Source of the DNA: Vanilla planifolia
Taxonomy: Eukaryota; Streptophyta; Magnoliopsida; Asparagales; Orchidaceae
DNA: 64,000 nucleotides
Direction: 5' to 3'
NCBI GenBank assembly: GCA_023846275.1
Contig: CM043872.1
Location: 11,463,170-11,527,169, forward strand
Under the pieces are notes generated by a model, which had not been told where the DNA came from, ran no database searches, and saw only the letters and a list, made by a program, of their open reading frames with translations. This document shows, in pieces, positions 35,641-48,799 of this stretch. Numbering within the stretch: position 1 is the first letter of the stretch; every line of letters begins with the position of its first letter. Made by a program: the position numbers and the translations under genes.

Positions 35641-36560
35641 TATTTACATAAAAGGAGGAGACCATTTAATTATTTCAATAGTTTTGACTTTGTCTGGTTG
35701 TGAAATTAGGGATGATACCTAAATGAATAAGCATGTTTTCTTCTTGAGATTTTTGAACCCATGGAAAGCAATTAAAAATATTATAACTATTAATTATAAT
35801 CTTGCTGATGATGGAGCTTGTTTTCTAATTAATCTTCTCATAAATCTTAACATTTCTAACCTTCTATATATTCCAGCTTATTTTTATTGAGAGTGTGTCC
35901 TCTTCTTTAATAGATTTCTTATTCTTTTGTTTCCAAAATGAGGCTATTAGTTTAGTTGTCTTGTTCATATTAGCCAGATGAATGTATAAATTACTAGAAA
36001 GCGTCGACCAAACTTACTGATTATGTTGCAGTTGATGAAAATGCAATCAATTGAATCTTCATTTTTATAACGTGGACACTTTAAAGCCATCTTAATGTTA
36101 TTCTTCCTTAAATTCTCTGGGAATGACAATAGATTATGAAAAATTCTCCACACAAAGATCACTATTTTCAATGGACATTTTGATCTCCATAAATCTATTT
36201 GGATTTTAAAATCAAGATTTTATTTTTATTACCTCTTAGGCTAATTGGATTCTAAATTTCTCATATGTTATAAGTGTCCAAATATTTTTTTCCTTAGTAT
36301 TGAACAATATTGACTGATTAAGTATCATCGCCTTAGTTGTTTTTTTGCATTTTTATAATGTAGTGGATGCACAAACTTTTGTGTTAGAAGATTTATATTT
36401 TGATTTCATGTAGGTTGACTAAAGTGAATCAGCTAATATTAGTTTCTAATATAGCTTTGCAAAAAGGGCTACCATAATTTTCTTAAGTTTCTTAAACTCA
36501 AATATATTTCTTGAACTGATAAATTGTTTTTGTCCCAATTTATCCAATGGTGTTGATGGG
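35640..36560 (-). mobile_element. L1-type LINE ORF2 tail, truncated
   Basis: On the minus strand the frame at 35,965-36,171 matches the plant zf-RVT domain that follows reverse transcriptase in L1-type LINEs: KIVIFVWRIFHNLLSFPENL (pattern K..FF.W...H..LPT.DNL), then a CPRYKNEDSIDCIFINCNI phrase (pattern CP.C....E...H.F..C), then a hydrophobic W-containing end. DNA at 36,180-36,560 fits the linker between reverse transcriptase and zf-RVT, and 35,750-35,960 fits the start of the region before RNase H. No reverse transcriptase core, poly(A) end or target duplication was found. In the zinc region the second Cys of the first pair is replaced by Tyr (CPRY). The copy is 5'-truncated and eroded. Confidence 0.7.
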
Positions 36561-36629
36561 TTTCCTCACAAATTTGTCCCATAAGAATTGATTCATGCTT
36601 TTTTCAATTCTTTATTAAAATATGTGAGG

Positions 36630-37560
36630 ATAAGTTGTTGCTATAAAAGTATATATCATTAATAATAAATAGCCTTTGGCAATGATTGATGATCTATTTA
36701 ATCAATTGAAGAGAGCAACAGTTTTCTTGAAAATTGATTTAAAATTAGGTTACCATTAATTGAAAGTAAAAAAAGAAGACAAAGCCAAAACAACTTTTAG
36801 AACTTATTATGAGCATTATGAATTCTTGGTTTTACCTTTTAGACTTCTTAATGCCCCTATTATATTTATAAACTTGATGAATAATATATTCAAAAAAATT
36901 TTAGTTCAATTTATGGTTATTTTTATTGATGATATCTTCTTAAATTCTAAGTCTGTTGAAGAGCATATTAAACATCTCTATATTATTTTGTAGACTTCAA
37001 GGGATCATTAGCTATTTACATAATTTTCAAAATGTTTGTTTTGGTTGTCTTATATCTCATTTTTAGGTCATGTAGTGAGTGTAACAAGAATTTAAGTAAT
37101 TCCTCAAAAGATAACTATAATTATTAATTGGCACAAACCTTCAAATGTGTCATAGATTAGGAGTTTCTTGGGTTTAATAAGTTATTATAAAAAATTTGTA
37201 AGAAGAGTCTTATAGCTAGTTTCACCTTTGACAAAAATTAATTAAAAAGGTAGTGAAGTTTACATGGGATTCGATTATGAAAAAAGTTTTCAAACTTTAA
37301 AAAAACAATTGATCTTATATCCAATTTTAGCTTTACTTGAAGGTTTAGAAGGATGTCAAATTTTTAGTAATGGTTTATACTAAGGCTTAAGATGTGTGTT
37401 GATTAAATTTGAGAAGGTTATTGCTTATGCTTCTAGATAATTGAAATAACATGAAAGAAATTATCTCATCATGACATGGAACTTGAGACAATTATATTTT
37501 TTTTCTCAAAATGTAGCAATATTATCTTTAAGAGATAAAATATGAGATATTTATCAAAAA
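36630..37560 (+). pseudogene. Reverse transcriptase and RNase H fossil of element F
   Basis: The open frame at 36,760-36,993 holds the core of gypsy reverse transcriptase: VKKEDKAKTTFRT (pattern I...D..KTAFRT), YEFLVLPFRLLNAP (pattern YE..VMPFGL.NAP), and VIFIDDIFLNSKS, the active-site box with the family's normal F-I-D-D form. Downstream, to about 37,560, short matches to the connection (GFLGL..YY..F-like) and RNase H (D-A-rich, then VIAYASR-like) parts can be picked out. The enzyme copies element RNA into DNA. It is a fossil here. Confidence 0.8.
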
Positions 37561-37784
37561 TCAAAGTTTAAAGTATATTTTCTCTTAGAAAAAAAATAAA
37601 TTTAAGAAAAAGAGGTTGACTTGAATTTATAAAAAATTATGATCTTGAAATATCTTATCACCTTATAAAGTAAACTATGGTTACTAATGTGCTAAGTAGG
37701 AAGTCGAAATTTAATCTAATAATAGCTCAAATTGATGAAAAACAAATATGCTTTGAAATTGATAGATTATAATTAATAAAAGAA

Positions 37785-38650
37785 GTGAAATGTAATATAT
37801 TATTACACCAATTATTTACTAGGCCAGATTGGCTTGATTCTATCAAGAAAGATCAATTACAAGATGAAAAATGTAAAAAACTAATTCAAAAAGTTAAAGA
37901 AAATAGGATATCTAGTTTTGCACTTGATACATATGGTGTACTACATTTCCAAGGTCAATTATGTATCCCTAAACACAATCAATTGAGGCAGACATTATTG
38001 AAAGAAGTTGATAGTTCTTATTATTATGTTCACTCTGGAAGTAACAAATTGTATCAAGACTTAAGCAGTGATATTTGTGGCCTAGATTGAAAAGAGATGT
38101 TATAGCTTGGGTCCAAAAATGTATTGTTTAGCAACAAGTAAAAAGTAAACAACAAAGGCCTAATGGGTTTTTACAACCCTTGCTAATTCTTCAATGGAAA
38201 TGAGAAAGTGTCGCAATGGACTTTGTTGTGGGTTTTTCTAGATATCTTATTGAGCATGATGCGATATGGGACGTGATTGATCTTTTGATTAAATCATCTC
38301 ATTTTTAGTAATTCAAACCACATATTCATTAGAAAGTTTGGCTTAAATTTATGTACGATAGATTATGAAACTTCATTGGGCGCCTAAGGTCATTATTTTT
38401 GATAGAGATCCAAAATTTATCTCTCCCTTGTTTTGAAACATACATAAAGCCTTTGGAACCTAGTTGAATTTTTGTACAACTTTTCACCCTTAAATAGATG
38501 GACAATTTAAAAGAAAAATCAAGACTTTGGAGGATTTACTTTGATTATGCATACTTGACTCCAGAGAAAATTGGGAAAATCATTTACCTCTAATTGAATT
38601 CTCATATAATAATTGTTTTTAATCAAGCATTGGGATGCTCCTTATCAGGC
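37785..38650 (+). pseudogene. Integrase fossil of element F (zinc region and core)
   Basis: The frame at 37,785-38,090 shows the integrase N-terminal region: an HSGSNKLYQDL phrase (pattern H.G..KMY.DL) with, after it, a WVQKC-type phrase near 38,110. The core follows with AMDFVVGFSR near 38,217 (pattern SMDFI.GLP), a DLLIKSSHF-type phrase, an IIFDRDPKFIS phrase near 38,395 (pattern I.SDRD..F.S), and a family-typical region around 38,500. These are the catalytic Asp contexts of the DDE integrase. Broken fossil. Confidence 0.75.
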
Positions 38651-38689
38651 TCTATTTGGAAGAAAATATCAATCACTTTTATGTTGATT

Positions 38690-39288
38690 TGAGGGTAATA
38701 AAAAATAATTGGTGGGGCTAGAGTTTATTGAAGAAGTGATTGAAAATGTAAAGATGATTAGAGAAAGAATTAAAACTACTCAAGATAGATAAAAGAAGTA
38801 TTTCTATAAAAGGCACTAAAATTTTGAGTTTAAAGAGGGTAAGTATGTCATTGTTAAACTATGCCCTCTAAAAGGGGTGACATGTTTTGTTATTTTAGAA
38901 AAATCAAGATTGAGATATATTAAGCCTTTTTAGATAGTTGAAAGGGTAGGCTTAGTGGCATATAGGTTGGCTTTGCCTCCATAATTAATGAAATTCATGA
39001 TATTTTATAGATATCACTTCTTAAGAAGAACATTCTAGACTTGTCACATATCATTAAGTATGATTCAGTAGATTGGTAAATTTGACTGGATATGATGTAT
39101 TCAGAGCATCTTATTTATATAATAGAATAAAAAACAAAGTGTTAAGGGACAAGTGGTTCTCATGATTAAAGTTTTATGACAAAGTCAAACAAAAAGAGAA
39201 GTGACTTGAGAAGTTAAAGCTGTTATGAGAATTCTATACTCAAAACCCTTTTAAATTTTGGGACAAAATTTTTGTAATATGGGAAGGT
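38690..39288 (+). pseudogene. Integrase tail of element F
   Basis: Fits the gypsy GPF/GPY region (a YFYKRH-like phrase, then EGKYVIVK near 38,835, a GLVAYRLALPP phrase near 38,955) and the closing segment with VLMIKVLWQS near 39,155, as in plant gypsy elements where I..VKVLW is followed by a TWE..E..M segment. The polypurine tract GGGAAGG (39,281-39,287) lies at its end. Confidence 0.7.
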
Positions 39289-39568
39289 TGTCATTTTATT
39301 ACTTTAGCATTATTTATAACTTGGATGCTTACTAGAGAATTTTATAAAATAGGATACAATGAGATGATTTTTATGTCTAAAAAAATATGTCTAACAAACT
39401 ATATTTGAATTTGATTGTAATGTTTAGAAAGAACACATCATGAGGAATCTAATGAGATATTTATTGTAATTTTTGGAAACCATTTAGAATTTTTATAAAT
39501 TATTGAATAAATAAGATAAATATTAATTATTAAATAATTTATCATTTTAAATTTATATTATTATTATA

Positions 39569-39589
39569 ATATATATATATATATATATC
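39569..39589. repeat. (TA)n microsatellite
   Basis: About 21 bp of alternating TA in the LTR of element F, followed by a CT-rich stretch (TCCTCTCTCTCTC) near 39,599-39,612. Confidence 0.9.
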
Positions 39590-40688
39590 ACCCCCATTTC
39601 CTCTCTCTCTCACTTTTATAACACTAATTTCCCTCATCTCTCGACCTGACACTCAGCTTCATTTAGGAAATGCCTCACGGAGGAATTGCCTGACAAAGTT
39701 TTGATAAGAAAGAGGGAAATCATGAGGAAAGCACATTGAGAAAATATTTGATGACCAAATTAATTGAAAGTTTCATTCAATTAGCCAGGTGGACCAAACA
39801 GATGGACAAAACTATGGGATTTGATGATCATCGATGGCAACAGTGAGTCTAATTTTGGAATTTGTTGCTTTGTGTAAGTATTCCAAATTCTTTAAGAGTT
39901 TGTTCTTCTTCATATTTTGGATTAGTTGAGATTAATTTTAACCTTAATTTAGCTAAGTCATTCGAATGATCGTGAGTGTTTGCAAGATTCAAAGACCATT
40001 CATGATGTAAATGAGTCCCTTTGATGCAAATGACAAGTTAAGGTAGAGGAGAAGAGATGCTCAAATTTTATTTGGTCAAATCTCACCATTTGTGTGTGTA
40101 TTGTAGAAGTTACTTTTGCAACTAAAAAGGGATATAAAAAGGAAATTTTGTTGAGCCATATTATTAAGAAATAAGGAAAAAAATTTTCTCAAGCACTCTT
40201 ATTATTAATTACAATAGTAACAAGAGGTAAATCTTGTATTCTCTAATTTTCATATTATGATTTTTAGGTTTATTTAGTTATATCATAAATAAATTATGAT
40301 AATCATGAGGTGAAGATTTGGCATACAAATATGAAATAATTTATTAAATTATCATGAAGTTTATTTAAACTTTTAGGGAGAAGATCCATAATAGTTGACT
40401 ATGTGTCACAATGGGAAGAAAGAGAAAGAATTAATGTCGAAGTAGTACCCAAGAATTAAGGTATAAAACATTTAAGAAAATTACAATGCAAATAGTGAAT
40501 TCTTTATGCAATAGCTTATTTGAGATTTTTAATATGAACCAACATTTTTTTAGTTTAGTATATGGATAATTTAATATAGGTAGCTTGGCATGGCATATAC
40601 AAGTATTTATATTCATTTATAATTAATATTGTAAAGTGGATTTTATAGATTATTAAATGCCTATAATAAAGGGATAAATTAAATTATT

Positions 40689-40807
<119 letters not shown>

Positions 40808-40959
40808 TAATTATTAAGAATGATTGATTTATAGATAAAAATCTTCATGTGATATGTTAAAGGTATAAAAAAGAAAGTGAAAGAAAGAATTTTAGTTTTA
40901 AGTTTAATATCATATGAAGAATAAGTAATGTAGAAAAAAGTATTTCTCCTATAACCTAA

Positions 40960-41430
40960 TCCCATATTTGTTACTTACTATGTGATTTAACAGCTATCTC
41001 TTATTATAGGATCTGAATAAAATTAGTACTATTAGCATCTGATCTTAATGATTGAGCTTCTTGCTATGTGATAAAGAGCTACCTATTATTGTGTGATCTA
41101 ATGGTTAAAGTCTATAGTGATGATGTATATATATACTACTTACTATGTGATCTTGTGATTACTACTCGCTGTGTGATCTTGTGGCATTGGTATCATTAGT
41201 ATCAAACTTCAATGATTGAGCTACCTACTGTGTGATCAAGAGCTATCACTTACTATGTGATCTAGTGATTAAGGTCTATAGTGATGATGTATATATATGT
41301 TACTTGTTATGTGATTTGGTGACTATTGTTTGCTATGTGATTTGGTGATTATTGCTTGCTATGTAATATGATGGTGGTACCATTTGCATCAAATCTTGAT
41401 GATTTAGTATCTTGTTGTGTGATAAATTAC
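40960..41430. repeat. Complex tandem repeat, GTGTGATC-type units
   Basis: Short units built on CTATGTGATYT/CTGTGTGATCT followed by GTGATTAY or AAGAGCTA recur about a dozen times. Larger units of about 164 bp are also visible: the block TGATCTARTGRTTAARGTCTATAGTGATGATGTATATATAT starts near 41,093 and again near 41,257. It lies inside the LTR of element F. Confidence 0.8.
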
Positions 41431-41642
41431 TTATTTAGTGTCTTTATCAAACATGTATGTTAGTGCACTCTCATCTTTCTATGCTTACTTTTGTATAATG
41501 TAGTTTCTCGATGGGCTCAGATTAATACATTTAGGATCTTAACCTTGGCAAGATATGCCAGACCAATCATGATCAAATACTTCACTTTGCATTTTATAAC
41601 ACAATCTTATACAATGTTTAATCATACTAAATAATTTTCTTA

Positions 41643-41660
41643 ATATATATATATATATAT
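41643..41660. repeat. (TA)n microsatellite
   Basis: Short run of about 18 bp of alternating TA. Confidence 0.85.
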
Positions 41661-41739
41661 AAACTTTTTGTGGCTTGGATCTAGAAATTAGTATTCAAAT
41701 TTATATGCTTAACACTTGCTCTGAGTTTATAAGTTAATT

Positions 41740-42290
41740 ATATAGATTGTATGGGAAAAATGTTCCTTAAATTAATGAGGAGAAGATGTTAATGAGTAAG
41801 ATGAGGAGAGATGGAGGCTCCTCAAGCACCCTGAACATAATTAGTTTAGTTTAAAGTGTAAATCTTGATTCTTACTCAGCTAATAAAGCAAATTCAACCA
41901 ATGTTTCTTTTTCTTATGCTTTATATAATTCTTTTGATAAGCTTATTCAAGAACACAAAGAACTTATTCTTAAGTATCCTAATTTGAGAAAACTTTTATA
42001 ATGCATGGAAAGCATATTCTTGATCTTAAAATGTATTTTGATAAATTGAGCAATGAAAATGAATCTCTTACATGTGATACTAAATTGAAATTTGTGACAT
42101 TGAGTTATATGCTAAAGTGATTAAATATGAACATATTTCATTTTAGCATATTTCTTATATTGATTTTTGAAAAAAGAAATTTCTTTATTCAAAATGGTGA
42201 ATTTTCATTTAAAATAGAAGTCGAATGACTTTGCTTCTATTGAAAATTATTTAAATCTTTTAAAGAAAAATTTTATTATTTTTATATCAT
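41740..42290 (+). pseudogene. Possible copia gag tail fossil
   Basis: A plus-strand frame at about 41,880-42,000 reads SYALYNSFDKLIQEHKELI, and a following NENESLTCDTK phrase lies near 42,055. This Glu/Lys/Leu-rich pattern resembles the coiled segment of SIRE-type copia gag (F..L...F..L..E...L..K). There is no zinc knuckle, LTR or primer site nearby, so the assignment is weak. It would be in opposite orientation to elements A, C and D. Confidence 0.35.
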
Positions 42291-42299
42291 TATGTTCCA

Positions 42300-43356
42300 T
42301 CATATACACATGTAAAAATTAAAAAAAATAATAATTTTATTACTTTTCATGCATACCTACTTACATACTTCTTATTGATATGATCCATCCAATTTAGTAT
42401 GCAGTAATTATTCATAATTAAGTCATATTAATTTTATGTGCCCATATAAGAAGTCCATAAGATTCAAAAGAATCAAATACATGTGGATCTTTAAAGGAAA
42501 TTGTGTATGGCATTATCTTGCATATTCTACACAATTGCAATACTTTACCACTTGTGAACCCAAAACGACAAAGCTTAGGTAGTGATGTAGGGATGTCTCC
42601 ATGCCAAGAACCTATGGAGACATATCTTGACAAGTGAGTCTTATCCAAAATGATAAAATCTATAGCTCTTAGTCAAAATTGATTTGATTGATTTAATTAA
42701 CCTATTCATTATGAAAGGTGCTTTTATTTAGTTTTGGTCTTTAAAAGAGTTTTTAAAAAATACGTTAATATGAACAATTTATTAAAGGATATTTACCAAA
42801 AATATTAGCAATATATCTTTATTTATTAAAATTTAGAATTAAACTAATTAATTTTTAATTGTCTTTCGATGAGTAACAATTATTAGAAAATTTTTTGAGT
42901 GATGCCAATAAACAATTTGAATAATAAGAATAATTATGTAATATCTAATTCTTGAAATAAAATATTATTAAAATTGTTAATGACACATAAGGTTATTAGA
43001 ATTTTCTATATCAATTTTGTGTGGTTATTTAGACTTCTCATATAACATTACTAATCTCAAAGTTGAAATGTTGAATGTAAAATATTCTAATTTTTAGATT
43101 TATGCAACAATTTTTGAAATAGGTTATTTATACCTAAGTAAATTTAAGATCTATCATTATACTAGAGGACTTTTTAAGTAAGACTTAGTAAGTATTGAAT
43201 GTGTTTACTTTCTACAAATTTGAATTAACTAGGTACTACTAAATTGACCTTGTGACCATCAATATAAAAACTTTTCATGATCATAAAAAATGATCTATTT
43301 AATTTTCTAGTTGCTAGGCTTGTGTATATTATACAAATAATCTTACATCTTAATTT

Positions 43357-43412
<56 letters not shown>

Positions 43413-44340
43413 TAGCGATAACTAATACTTAAATCCTAACCATGCTTGTACAAATTGCAAATTAGAATCTTATTGAGCTAAAGACTATATTGAGGTCATC
43501 TAGTATGCTAGAGGCTTGAATTTGTATTATTATTTGGGCTTTGTTTGAACAATGTTTATTATTTAGCCCAAATTGCATACATGTGGTTAACCATAACTTC
43601 TAAGTGATTAACCATATTAATATAAACCTCATTTCAAAATAATAGACATTGCATTACAAGTAAAAAACTTAATGGATCAATCTCTTACGAAACAAGTGGT
43701 ATCATTTAATATAATAATTTGTACTAAGGACTAGTTTTAGATCTTTTACACTAAAGATTAGCTCATGTTAACTTGATTTGGAATACTAGTTCAATTCAAA
43801 AATTGAAACCCCATGAGACCCAAACTTTCTAAAAATTGGTACCATAATCAATAATATATTATTTTATATAAAAGTAATAATTGTATCATCTCACATAAAA
43901 TTAAGCTTTCTCCATCATTTGATATCATTTGAACAAGTGGCACATAACTATAGTTTATGAAGTCAAACAATTAGAGATATAATGTGAATTTTATAATTGA
44001 TATCTATAGCTTAATTATGTTTGCATCAATCCTAGCATACTCTTTTCCACTTGATTCAAAGTCATGAATGTTGTTATGGATTAAGTTGACAAATTATTGA
44101 TAAATTTAATATAGATTTTGTTATATACTTCCTCTTATGTAAAGTTAGATATTTGTATATATTAATTCTTGAGATTAATCATCAATATATTCTGACAATA
44201 TATTTTTATATAAATAAATATAATTTTATTATAAGGTTTACAACACACTTGAAAAAATAAAGGTAGACAAAAAATTCCACAACATACATCAGAAACCAAA
44301 CATTTGATGAAATTGACCTGATTTTGTATGCTACTCTTAA
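42300..44340. other. Unassigned A+T-rich DNA
   Basis: No gene recognised. The minus-strand frame at 42,418-42,648 is longer and less biased than most here (it contains SIGSWHGDIPTSLPKLCRFG) but matches no family I know and may be LTR-derived. A compound microsatellite lies at 43,362-43,412. Confidence 0.4.
43362..43412. repeat. Compound (TA)n(CA)n microsatellite
   Basis: About 30 bp of TA (43,362-43,391) running into about ten CA units (43,392-43,412), a mirror of the TA/TG array at 40,690. Confidence 0.97.
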
Positions 44341-46060
44341 ATGGGGTATTTCAATACTATCTAGTTTAATAAGAGCCTTACAAAAACTTGGTAGTTGGTG
44401 ATGGTCAAAGATGTTGGATTGTAGACTACTACTTGCATTTGGGCAACATAATTTACCACTTCATTATCTTCTCTAAAGATATGTTGGAAATGAATGACTT
44501 TAAAGTCCATGGACTTCTTGATTTGTTGGATAATGTTGAGCATCTTCTATGGAATAGACACTTTACCTTGAACAATGCCCAAAATTATTTTATAGTCCAA
44601 TTAAAAAAGAATGTTGAAAGCCCCTATATTTTTGGCTAATTGAAGACCCAATAATAGTGTTAACCCTTTAGCTTCTACATTAGTTTCAAGGTTGACAATC
44701 CCACAACAATTGACAAGATTGGGATTACAACTAACCAATAGAGTTCAATTTTAGAAAGTTGTTGAGTGGTGGGAGCCATTTCATAATTTGAGTGCTATTA
44801 TATTTTATCTTAGAGAAAGAAGAAACCAAAGAACATTGAACCATTTGAGAATTTGATGAGGATATTTGGGTCAATAGGAAGCACCAAAAGATTTTATAGT
44901 AATTAGATAAACCTTGATTATATAGTTGCTTATCGAAAGATTGACTCCTTAAACAACATCAAACTATAAACTTTCCAAATATTCCAAGAAATGAGAGAAG
45001 GGAGAAAGAACATAATTTTTCCTTTCGTAGAATTTGTACCAAATACGTCTACCAATGTTGTAACATTAGATGAATGCTATTTAATTTCACCACTTGAATG
45101 TCTAGATAGTTTGCAAAGAAACTTCATATTTGACTTGATCAATGGCAACCTGTAAATGAATGATTGAATGAATCACCATTTTGATAGAAAGGTCAATTAG
45201 CTACTAAATTAAAATTGAGAGTGTGTAATGCTTTCGAGATAAGCAACAGTTTATTGAGAGACTTCCACATTAAAATGAAACACTATAAAGCAATCTTGTT
45301 ATTCCATATTTTTTGTCTTGATTTGAGAATTTATCCTTTAATTATAAGTGCTTCCTAAGACAATTTTGTGATGAAATTACATATATTTTGAGCATCTAGT
45401 AACAAGAGCCAACAATTTTAGAGAACTCCATGTGATTCATTGTAATGTGCTTAATTTCTTCTATACAATTCCATGTTAAGGAGATTACAATTTTCTTACT
45501 TAACAAAAAATGTTTTGTTGCATGAAAAGGGCCTACAGAGAAGTGGTAGTCTGAGCTTTTCAATAGAGCTTAGTATTGAATGCTATTATAACCTCATCAA
45601 ACTTCCTTAAACCCATTCCATTTTTCTTAATTAGATAGGTAACTTTGTTCTATGTAGCTTAATGATGTCTATGACTATATGCATAATCCTCCCATAAAAA
45701 TTCATTCATTTGTCTCTCTTTCCTTTGAAGAACATGTTTTAGAGGGCAAGAAACCATAAAAAAATGCATTGGGATTGAAGCAAGTAAATGTTTGATGAGT
45801 ATTAATCTTTCACTCATAGAATTAAACTTTCCTTCTAGCCACGTCTTGCTTATCTTCTTAGTAAAATGTTGAAAATGCATCGCTTTTTTTTTCTTCCCTT
45901 GAAAAGAGTAAATCCTAGATAATTAATTGGAAGCTGATTACTCACAAAAACCATTAATTGCTGAGTATTCTAGCATGTCCCCATTTGAATTTATTGCCAC
46001 ATATGAGGAAGCTTTTTTGAGAATTTTTTTTAGTCCCAAGTTGGCATTCTAGAAGGACGT
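44340..46060 (-). mobile_element. L1-type LINE ORF2 C-terminal half, decayed
   Basis: Minus-strand parts occur in the order expected for a plant L1-type LINE. The frame at 45,659-45,880 carries the end of reverse transcriptase (WLEGKFNSMSERLILIKHLL, pattern W....LS..GR..LIK.VL; then IPMHFFM and FLW). At about 45,590-45,640 a GLRKFDEVIIAFNTKL phrase fits GGLG.R....N.ALL. At 45,060-45,290 an SLNKLLLISKAL phrase and an NHSFTGCH phrase fit zf-RVT. At about 44,770 WLPPLNNFLKLNSIG is the W.PP..W.K.N.DG start of RNase H, and the frame at 44,361-44,543 (MDFKVIHFQHIFREDNEVVN) is its end (F.H..RE.N..AD). The 5' half, tail and target duplication were not found. It is eroded by several frame breaks and internal stops. 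Confidence 0.8.
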
Positions 46061-48070
46061 TCATTATGTTTGTTGCTGATCTCTTATCTCCATTAGTAAA
46101 TATAATAAGGCCATATGTGCTTATAGTATCTTATTATGAAATGATCCTAAGAAATGTTATCCTATTAAAATATTTCTATAAGTACCTTATTTTGATGTAA
46201 ATTTTTTAAGAGTTTTTGGTATTCCAATAATGGTTTTATTAAAAGTTAAATAGTAGAATACCAAAAAGTGGTATATTATTTATGCCAAATTTCATAGTAT
46301 TAAAAATTGATTGAAAATGACACATTCATTTATGGGGAATACTTATTCCTCTTTTTATCTAATGATGATACCACTTACTTGTGCTACCCTTCAAAAATTA
46401 ATAATTTGCTTAGATTGTTTAGCATTTATTTGTTAATTTGCAATTGTAATCAAGCTAATAACATAACTTACTTTTTGGTGATGTTCTTCTTAACAATGGG
46501 AGAGAAGTAATAAAAATGATAAATGTCTATAATCCCTACATTGATAATGACAAAGTGGGAGAAGTTATTATGTGTAGATAAAGTAGAAATGATGAAGAAA
46601 TAGATTAGAGTAATTTGTTATTATAAAAGGGATAATTTGTACTTATAAAATGTTCTTTAATTATTAAATGCATTTATGATAATAGCATACATGCTTCTAT
46701 TTGATTAAATGTTATCCTAATGCCTTTTAGTTATGCATATATTATGGAAGAATTTTTGTTAATAACCTCCCACTTAACAATCTATATCATCATAATTGAA
46801 GAGATTGTTAAACCTCATAAGTAATATAATAATATTTAATTTGGATGATAATAATTATTTAAGTGTATATTGTGATAATCGAATGTGTCTATTTAGCATG
46901 TTACATAAGTTACAACACATATGTTACATTGTGGCTCCACTTATTGTAATAGGAATTAGACGTACTATATTTAATGAATGTACCTTCACATACTAGTCTC
47001 TTGAGCATCGCATATGGTACACTAATTATTGTTGTACAATGCGTCATGCATAATTTGTATTGTATGCATCTTGATGGATAGTATGCTTTGTATTAAACTG
47101 CACCACATTTCTTGCATAGTTATTTCACCAAATTGTGCATCCAATGTTGTGTTACACGACATGCCTTTTGTGCTAAACAATGTTGCACTACCTGTCTATG
47201 CACCGAGCCTAGCAACAGCATAAACTACCTTGCCATGCATACATGACTACTACACAAGTTGCATAAAATGAATAGTTTGTTCAAATTTTGGAATTTTGAT
47301 ATTTCCATTAGAATAGCCCTTAGAGGCATTTTGAGATATTTTTTGAGATCCATTTCTTATAAATAGACCTCCTAATATTAAGAATATCTTTTTAGATCTT
47401 TAAAGAGATTCCTTGCTTCATATTCAATATTTAAAGAGGAATTTGAGTGAGCTACATGTCGAAATCATTTTGGGATCATCTAATTGCACATAAGAAGGAT
47501 TTTATGAAGCATTCAACCCATGCATTTTCTCATCAAGGTGTTTCTACATTTTTCATATGTTATACTCCTCAAGTTGGCTAAGCTAGATAGCTCAAGGTAT
47601 ACCTTTCTTCTAATTTGTTGCTTAAACTTTAAATATTTAATTAATATCTAAAATTTAAATGCTTCTAAAACTTGAATTCTACATATATCTATAATCAACT
47701 TTAAAGATTAAGGCGGGCCTTGCATGCTCTTATAGTTATCCAATCCTTGAGTTGAAGGCTTAGTTGGCATGGAATTCTTAAAGATTAGGAAGCAAGGTGG
47801 TGGCTAAGAAGGAGGAAGTCTAAAATTTGAATTAAAACCTTAAGTGCATGAATAATTAGAAAGGAGTGATGATCTAACTCTAGCTTACTTAACTTAAATA
47901 TAAGGAGTTAATTGGCTAGCTATATAAGGGTATTATATGTGATTTGTGCTAGAGTTTTAGAAACCCTAACCATAAGCTATCATAAGGAGGCCTTACTCAA
48001 GAATGCCATGGAGAAGAGAAGCAAATTGTGAATAAGGAAAAGGAGAGGATGGCTTGAAGCTTAGGGCAAG

Positions 48071-48153
48071 GAGAAGCTATCTCGTAGTTCACTATATTAT
48101 TTTTAAAGATAAGATGACTCTCAAGATCTTGTATTAAATTAGGTATAAGCGAA
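48071..48153. repeat. Direct repeat, first copy (83 bp)
   Basis: GAGAAGCTATCTCGTAGTTC through AGGTATAAGCGA recurs at 48,388-48,470 with about seven differences. The copies start 317 bp apart and the DNA between them is not repeated, so this is a dispersed duplication rather than a tandem array. Confidence 0.9.
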
Positions 48154-48387
48154 AGGACTCTCCATGGCAGCAAGTGTGATTGCTTTTGAATGCTTTTTTG
48201 AGCATGCCACACTGCATGGTTTGGCAAGAGTTGGGATGCAATTTGGAAACCATAGTAGCGATGACTCCTTGTCTTTGACTAGAAATGTGATTGCTAGATA
48301 TAAGAGTGTCACAACACTTGTCTAATCAATGAGGTCTCAAAATTGGCTCATGGTACCCTTTTTTCAGTTGGGTTTATGAAGCCCAAA

Positions 48388-48470
48388 GAGAAGCTATCCC
48401 GTAGTTCACTATATTATTTTTGAAGATAAGATGACTCTCAAGATCCTCTATTAAATTAGGTACTAGCGAG
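48388..48470. repeat. Direct repeat, second copy (83 bp)
   Basis: Partner of 48,071-48,153, same orientation, opening GAGAAGCTATCCCGTAGTTC and ending TACTAGCGAG. Confidence 0.9.
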
Positions 48471-48799
48471 GATTAATAAAGAAATAATTTGTTAAACATG
48501 CATGTGTTAGTATTTAGCCATATCATGGGATTGTTTATTCCCTTGAACCCTAGATAACATTTGAATCCCAATTTCATGTTTAAGAAATCACATTAATTTC
48601 TTTTTAAATATCTTTCATCTTTGATGTTTCATGAATATTTTGTTTTGGATATCCCAAAAGTATCTCTTTGACAACACTCTCAGAGACATCTTATTCTAAG
48701 AAGTGATCTTACTTCTAAAGATATTACTCTAGATAGCAAAACACTTATGGAGACATGTCATTCCAAATAGCAAGTTGAACTTTACAAACAATTGTTGAT

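Noticed and set aside
42418-42648. 76-residue minus-strand frame as a possible host gene
   Set aside because: No recognisable domain, no splice context, and DNA around it is repeat-like.
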